NCBI GenBank assembly: GCA_965661765.1
Contig: CBFIFE010000009.1
Span: 1-64,000 of the forward strand
Direction: 5' to 3'
DNA from: JBMYZL01 sp965661765
GTDB taxonomy: Bacteria; Bacteroidota; Bacteroidia; Flavobacteriales_D; Sanyastnellaceae
Length of the DNA: 64,000 nt
Shown here: piece after piece, positions 59,835-64,000 of the stretch
How positions within the stretch are numbered: the stretch's first letter is position 1
Layout: each line of letters starts with the position of its first letter
Made by a program: the position numbers and the translations under genes
Notes under the pieces: generated by a model
Told to the model about the DNA's origin: nothing
What the model saw: the letters and a program-made list of their open reading frames with translations, nothing else
Database searches by the model: none

Positions 59835-62291
59835 TCAGATCAGGGCCATGAGCGCTCGGTCGAGTTCGCTCGAATTGGCGAGTCCCCATTTTTTTCTCAA
59901 GGCGGATTTCAAGTTGTAGATGTAGGCAGGCGCACATTGCAATATTTCAGCGATTTGTTGTGGGGGATAGCGCAGTGCGAGCAGGAATGCGACCTGCTTC
60001 TCCTTTTGCGTCAATTCAGACCAAATTTCAGGAAGTTGCCCCATTTTCATCGCCTGGAGCTCTCTGAGCGGAAGTCCGAGAATCTCGACAGAATAAACTG
60101 CAGCTCGCACCTCGGCGGAACTGGGATGAGGGGAGGTCAAGCATTGCTCGATCACGGAGCGGTTCAGATCCACTTCGCTTGATGTGAGGATTGTGGGAAG
60201 AAATTCTGCCGGATGTGCAATTTGCGGGTCGCCCCGTCGCTTCCATCTCAGAATGCCGGCAATCCCCCCGGCCAGCAGTGTTGCGAAGAACAGTCCCCAT
60301 TGGAGGGTGTGAAGGCGGGCCAAGCGTTGATCTTCAGGGGTACCTTGTTTCACCCACGATTCCGTTTCAAGCGTGGACAATTGAGGTTCAGGAGACAGTT
60401 CTCGGCGAAGATGTTCTTCGATCCGTGGCGCTGTCAGGCGCAATGCAGCAAAAGGGAGGTGGCCTTTTCGTTGCAATTGAAAATCACCGAATGGCACAAG
60501 CCAGTTCGGTGTGGGCGATGGCACCGGGGGCAGTGCAAAGAGCCGCCCTGAGTCGTTGGCTGCTACAGCAGCCCAAACATGATACCTCCAATTTTCAATG
60601 GCGCTCCAGTTTTGAGTCGAATCGAGGTCAAGGAAACCCAGGGTATCTGGCCTGGTGGTTTCAGTCAAGGCCCGCTCCATAGATGCCTCCCAATCGGCAG
60701 CGGCAACGGAATTGTCGCTGACCATCACGCTGCTGAGCATGCACAACCAGAAGGGCAATGAGCGCCACCAATCCGCAAAGTCTGCGTTTTTCTCCAATTT
60801 CAGCTTGGTGCGCATCCGTGTTCTGAGGTTGTAGATGTGGCTTTTCTTGCATTTCAGTCGATCGGCTAAATCAGCGGAGTTCAATCCTTGGAGCGACCAG
60901 TACAAAACTTCTTTTTCTCTTTCAGTGAGGTCCTCCCACTCCGGGACACGCTGTCTGAGTTGGGAAAGAGATGGGGCTTCCACGTCGTCCAGTCGGTTGG
61001 AGGCCAACCAGGGCAGTCGTTCGAAATCGAACGCATCCGAAGGTCCCTTGAGCATGTCGGCCACAATTTTCATGTTCTCTAGGCTCTTCAAGAGGGCAAC
61101 TTGATCCGCTTTTGCCATTTTTTCGGTTCGTTGTTGCGCTCTGAGGTTTCGGCTTGTCCACAGCCCGCCTACTGTAAGCAGCAACAGGGTGCCCCAAGAA
61201 ATAGGAGACCACGGGTTACGGGCGGTGTTTGCGCCCAACTCTCCATCGATTGGGGGGGATTGGGCTTTGTTTTCCGAGCCATTCACAGGGTCGTCCCAAG
61301 GGCTTTGCCAGGTCCAGTCCGGAGAACCCTGAATTTGTTGCCACAATTCGTTTTCGTTCGAGTCTGCCGGACGCCATGGGGAGAACAGCATGGCGGATGA
61401 ACCGAGGCTGTAAACAGTCCGTGTTGAGTCCGTTCCGAATGCCCGCGTCAACGGTCCTTTCAATCGCTGGAAAACGTCGTATCGATTCGACCGGAGCAAG
61501 TAATTCAGAACGATTGTGGCCCCTGCGATAGGGTCTTGTCCGCTGAATTCTCCTGGCGTCAATCGGTTGAAAATGGCTTCAGCCTCTTTCCACATTTCCA
61601 ATTCATAGGTGCACAACAGTCGATTGCGCAGAATCACTTCGCCGAAATCTTCAGGAAGTTTCTGGACCCATTCCTCCCGATGGTTCAACCAGGCTTCCTC
61701 CGCCAGCTTCAGCCAATCCAGCGCCGTTTCATAGTCATGCAGTGACAAATTTATGGTTGCCAGGTTGTTGAGTCTGATGGGGTTGTCCGGCTCGGGTTCC
61801 AACTCAAACGCTTTTTTGTACGCATCGTAGGCGCTTTCCAGCTCACCGAGTTGGTTGTTCAAGCTGCCGATCGCATGCCAGGTCGAGACTTGCCGGGAGG
61901 TGGTCGGGCCAAATGTGAGACTCCGCTCAAAAGCATCTTTGGCTTGGAGCAAGCGATGATTCAAATAGTGGTGGACACCGATGCTGTACCAGGTGACGTA
62001 CCCTGAAGTGTCGCACGTCTCGGATGGTGCCCAGCTGCTCTCCAAAGGAGCTTCCGCCCCTTTGACATTGAGCATGGTTGTGAGGACTGCCCGCGCAAGA
62101 TTCAAGGAATCGCAATCCCCTGAGGCGATGGCCCGGTATTGAACTTCTTCAGCCCAAAGTTTGACGGCCATCGGAGTCTCTTTCAGGTTGTCAATAGCGT
62201 CCCAGTAGGCCGCTTCCCATGGAAGCTGGGCCTGTCCGAACGAGGTGGCCCAAATGCCTGCGAGCGCACAAATCCACGTCTTTCCCTTCAT
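59835..62291 (-). CDS. Membrane regulator with TPR domain and two LuxR-type HTH domains
   Basis: 818 aa. Signal peptide (MKGKTWICALAGIWATSFGQ), periplasmic TPR region (SERSL-like units such as LGELESAYDAYKKAFELEP), TM1 near 358-376 (ISWGTLLLLTVGGLW), HTH1 near 450-500 (LTEREKEVLYWSLQGLNSADLADRLKC begins it), TM2 near 505-525 (PFWLCMLSSVMVSDNS), a second periplasmic segment, TM3 near 662-682 (WGLFFATLLAGGIAGILRW) and HTH2 near 762-815 (ELTQKEKQVAFLLALRYPPQ). The topology puts both HTHs in the cytoplasm. Single TPR-TM-HTH regulators are familiar in Bacteroidota; a tandem one looks like a fusion or duplication. ATG 62291 chosen by signal peptide; a GTG lies upstream at 62315. Confidence 0.82.
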   Translation of the reverse strand: MKGKTWICALAGIWATSFGQAQLPWEAAYWDAIDNLKETPMAVKLWAEEVQYRAIASGDCDSLNLARAVLTTMLNVKGAEAPLESSWAPSETCDTSGYVTWYSIGVHHYLNHRLLQAKDAFERSLTFGPTTSRQVSTWHAIGSLNNQLGELESAYDAYKKAFELEPEPDNPIRLNNLATINLSLHDYETALDWLKLAEEAWLNHREEWVQKLPEDFGEVILRNRLLCTYELEMWKEAEAIFNRLTPGEFSGQDPIAGATIVLNYLLRSNRYDVFQRLKGPLTRAFGTDSTRTVYSLGSSAMLFSPWRPADSNENELWQQIQGSPDWTWQSPWDDPVNGSENKAQSPPIDGELGANTARNPWSPISWGTLLLLTVGGLWTSRNLRAQQRTEKMAKADQVALLKSLENMKIVADMLKGPSDAFDFERLPWLASNRLDDVEAPSLSQLRQRVPEWEDLTEREKEVLYWSLQGLNSADLADRLKCKKSHIYNLRTRMRTKLKLEKNADFADWWRSLPFWLCMLSSVMVSDNSVAAADWEASMERALTETTRPDTLGFLDLDSTQNWSAIENWRYHVWAAVAANDSGRLFALPPVPSPTPNWLVPFGDFQLQRKGHLPFAALRLTAPRIEEHLRRELSPEPQLSTLETESWVKQGTPEDQRLARLHTLQWGLFFATLLAGGIAGILRWKRRGDPQIAHPAEFLPTILTSSEVDLNRSVIEQCLTSPHPSSAEVRAAVYSVEILGLPLRELQAMKMGQLPEIWSELTQKEKQVAFLLALRYPPQQIAEILQCAPAYIYNLKSALRKKWGLANSSELDRALMALI

Positions 62292-62429
62292 ATTCAACCG
62301 CAATACAAGTTTCACAATTCAATGAGATTGGAAAAATATGGGATTCATTTGACATTTTGATTGTATCGTCATAGAAGTTTCTAAATGTCTTATAAATAAG
62401 TGGTTAATCGGTTCAGGTGAAGCGTATGA

Positions 62430-62437
62430 TACATTTG
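62430..62437 (+). promoter_or_regulatory. Candidate -7 box (TACATTTG) for the metallopeptidase
   Basis: Exact TAnnTTTG in the AT-rich 198-bp gap between the divergent regulator and peptidase genes, 51 nt before the ATG at 62489. This gap is visibly more AT-rich than the coding DNA around it; nothing else is recognisable there. Confidence 0.4.
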
Positions 62438-62488
62438 AATTCAATGAGAAAATCGGGAGTGGGTCCTTCTGTGGGTAGATTTGATTGA

Positions 62489-64000
62489 ATGCAATTTTTC
62501 CACCCGATGTTTCCAAATTTCATCCATTCGATTGGGTTTTTGATAGCTCTTTTCATCGCACAATTGGGCTGGGCCCAGTCTGTATTTTTAACAGGGATTG
62601 AGCCGCCCGAATACATGAACTCCTTCGGTTCTGGGATCTTTTTAAATGATGATGCCGGACTGAATGTTATGGGGTCTTTCGAATTTGACGCTGAATCTTT
62701 CGAGGCTGCAGCCGATGCTGGAAGCATTTTTCTGCCCGTTGCAAATGGAATTGCATTTGCAAACGGTCCCACATCGATGGACTGGCGAGAGATGGTTCTG
62801 GTCGATCGTGCATCAGGCCAAATCTGGGACGACCCCCTCAACCAGTTCCTCGGCTACGACATGTACACGTTCCAGGAATCCGACGGCGACCTCGCCGCTG
62901 CGGTCGTGATGTCTGATGGGAATTTCGGAATTGTGCAGTTCCACGAATACCGCGATGCATGGGACCAGACGGCAAACGATGTCATGGTGTGGTACCCGGC
63001 ACCCGCGGGTTCTCCCCACGGAGGGCAATATGGTGCCCCACGCGACCGGTCTTTGGCCCAGTTGTTGGCGACAGCAGGTTCCCCAACACCCATTTCGATG
63101 GCGTGTGAGGAGACCTCATCAGATGAATCTTCGGACGGCCCACAAACCGCGGAGATCCCTGCCTCCCTGGTTGTTACGAGCAATGGCGTTCAGGCATTGC
63201 TGAATTCCGTGGCTTACTCCGAGGCGGTGCGGGCGATGATTCCTGCGTCAATGCATTTGTCGACCCACGCTTTGTTGTATTCAGCATTGGCGAATGGCAT
63301 CATGCGGTCAGAACTGGGTTTGGTTTTGAGGCCTCAAATGGTCCTTCAAATCACAGATGCGCAGGTCAACAATGTGGATACCTATGCCCCCGCCACAAGT
63401 AGTCAAGCCATCCTGACAGATACGCTGCGCTGGCCTTCGCTTGCGGTTGACAATCAAGTTACGCTGTCGAATCCGGGCTTTTTTGTGGATTTTGGCCACA
63501 ACTTTTTGTACGGAGGTGGCGGTGTGGCGACCAATTCGTCAGCTTGCAACACCGCGACAACCGGAACGAAGTACAGGGGGGTGACTCGCATGGATTGGGT
63601 GTTTGATATGTTCGATTTGATGGTTTATGTGCACGAAATGGGACACCAAATGAGCGCCAGTCACACCTTCAACGCGAACCAAACCAACTCGACCATCACA
63701 TCGACCCAACGGACGGCAACTTCCGCTTACGAGGCAGGAAGTGGATACACCCTGATGGCCTACATGCACCAATGTCCAGAAACGTACGCAGTGCCTGGAG
63801 GAGGGACCGCCACGGCCAATCATCGGGTCGCGGGTCGTGCTCGTAACCGGATGAGCAGAACACCGATTTGGGAAGAGCATTACGCGGACATTCGCTACAA
63901 ATTCCACACGCACAGCCTCGAACAGATCACCACGTTTGTTCAGAACAATTGTCCTTCCCGGCCTGCGGCCAATGCAATCGGTCCACTCCCCGTATTGGAC
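62489..64000 (+). CDS. Secreted reprolysin-like zinc metallopeptidase (3' truncated by window)
   Basis: 504 codons, open to the window end. Signal peptide (IGFLIALFIAQLGWAQS), a propeptide-like N-terminal region (EFDAESFEAAADAGS; FQESDGDLAAAVVMSDGNFG), then the zinc site HEMGHQMSASH with His382, Glu383, His386 and His392, and the Met-turn TLMAYMHQC. The tail RYKFHTHSLEQITTFVQNNC matches Bacteroidota reprolysin-like (M12B-like) peptidases, which usually carry further domains and a T9SS CTD; those would lie beyond the window. ATG 62489; ATG 62507 is the alternative. Confidence 0.88.
   Translation, partial: MQFFHPMFPNFIHSIGFLIALFIAQLGWAQSVFLTGIEPPEYMNSFGSGIFLNDDAGLNVMGSFEFDAESFEAAADAGSIFLPVANGIAFANGPTSMDWREMVLVDRASGQIWDDPLNQFLGYDMYTFQESDGDLAAAVVMSDGNFGIVQFHEYRDAWDQTANDVMVWYPAPAGSPHGGQYGAPRDRSLAQLLATAGSPTPISMACEETSSDESSDGPQTAEIPASLVVTSNGVQALLNSVAYSEAVRAMIPASMHLSTHALLYSALANGIMRSELGLVLRPQMVLQITDAQVNNVDTYAPATSSQAILTDTLRWPSLAVDNQVTLSNPGFFVDFGHNFLYGGGGVATNSSACNTATTGTKYRGVTRMDWVFDMFDLMVYVHEMGHQMSASHTFNANQTNSTITSTQRTATSAYEAGSGYTLMAYMHQCPETYAVPGGGTATANHRVAGRARNRMSRTPIWEEHYADIRYKFHTHSLEQITTFVQNNCPSRPAANAIGPLPVLD

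Overview
The window looks like chromosomal DNA of a high-GC member of the Bacteroidota, most likely Flavobacteriales or a close relative. The evidence is a complete porP-gldK-gldL-gldM-gldN type IX secretion operon, gldB, gldC and a gldA-type ATPase, a T9SS-sorted protein, TonB-dependent/SusC-style barrels, several lineage-typical families (DUF6089, DUF4834, DUF4924, divergent arginase-like protein, GGGP synthase), and TAnnTTTG-type -7 promoter boxes. Nearly all of the window is dense, syntenic-looking core genome; I see no insertion sequence, prophage, CRISPR array, rRNA or tRNA.

Layout. 0.2-6.2 kb: a decayed serine hydrolase, gldC, a MazG-like pyrophosphohydrolase, then a leftward group (PorT-like barrel, nadE, FISUMP surface protein) and gldB. 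6.2-12.8 kb: dtd, then a tightly coupled rightward run purL - PASTA membrane protein - T9SS cargo - rluD. 12.9-16 kb: DUF6089 barrel and an ABC-F ATPase. 16-26 kb: leftward gldN, gldM, gldL, gldK, porP, then an arginase-like gene and topA. 26-36.2 kb: rightward GT-C membrane protein, a 48-aa membrane microprotein, miaB, a sigma-54 activator, lptE, a repeat-bearing protein, secG, groES, groEL, gldA-type ATPase and rsgA. 36.2-41.4 kb: cysQ-like phosphatase, a TPP riboswitch driving a TonB-dependent receptor, GGGP synthase and an alpha/beta hydrolase. 41.5-48.7 kb: carB, DUF4834, YfhO and a GNAT-like protein. 48.6-53.5 kb: outer-membrane barrel receptor, DUF1853, OmpH/Skp and DUF4924. 54-58.6 kb: a four-gene coupled operon (E1-like enzyme, FeeM/autoinducer-synthase-like acyltransferase, 7TMR-DISM histidine kinase, response regulator). 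58.7-64 kb: M42 aminopeptidase, a large membrane regulator with two LuxR-type HTH domains, and the 5' part of a secreted reprolysin-like metallopeptidase.

Themes. Envelope export dominates: T9SS motor and ring genes, SecG, LptE, OmpH, T9SS cargo and outer-membrane barrels. The most interesting candidate system is the 54-58.6 kb operon, which reads as a possible small-molecule synthesis plus sensing circuit. Other points of interest are a G-rich tandem repeat family present twice (once after a stop codon, once in frame inside a gene, G-rich on the mRNA strand both times), the tandem-HTH membrane regulator, the TPP riboswitch on a receptor, and a set of promoter boxes lying only 4-10 nt from start codons. 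All family assignments are by reading translated motifs; no database search was possible.
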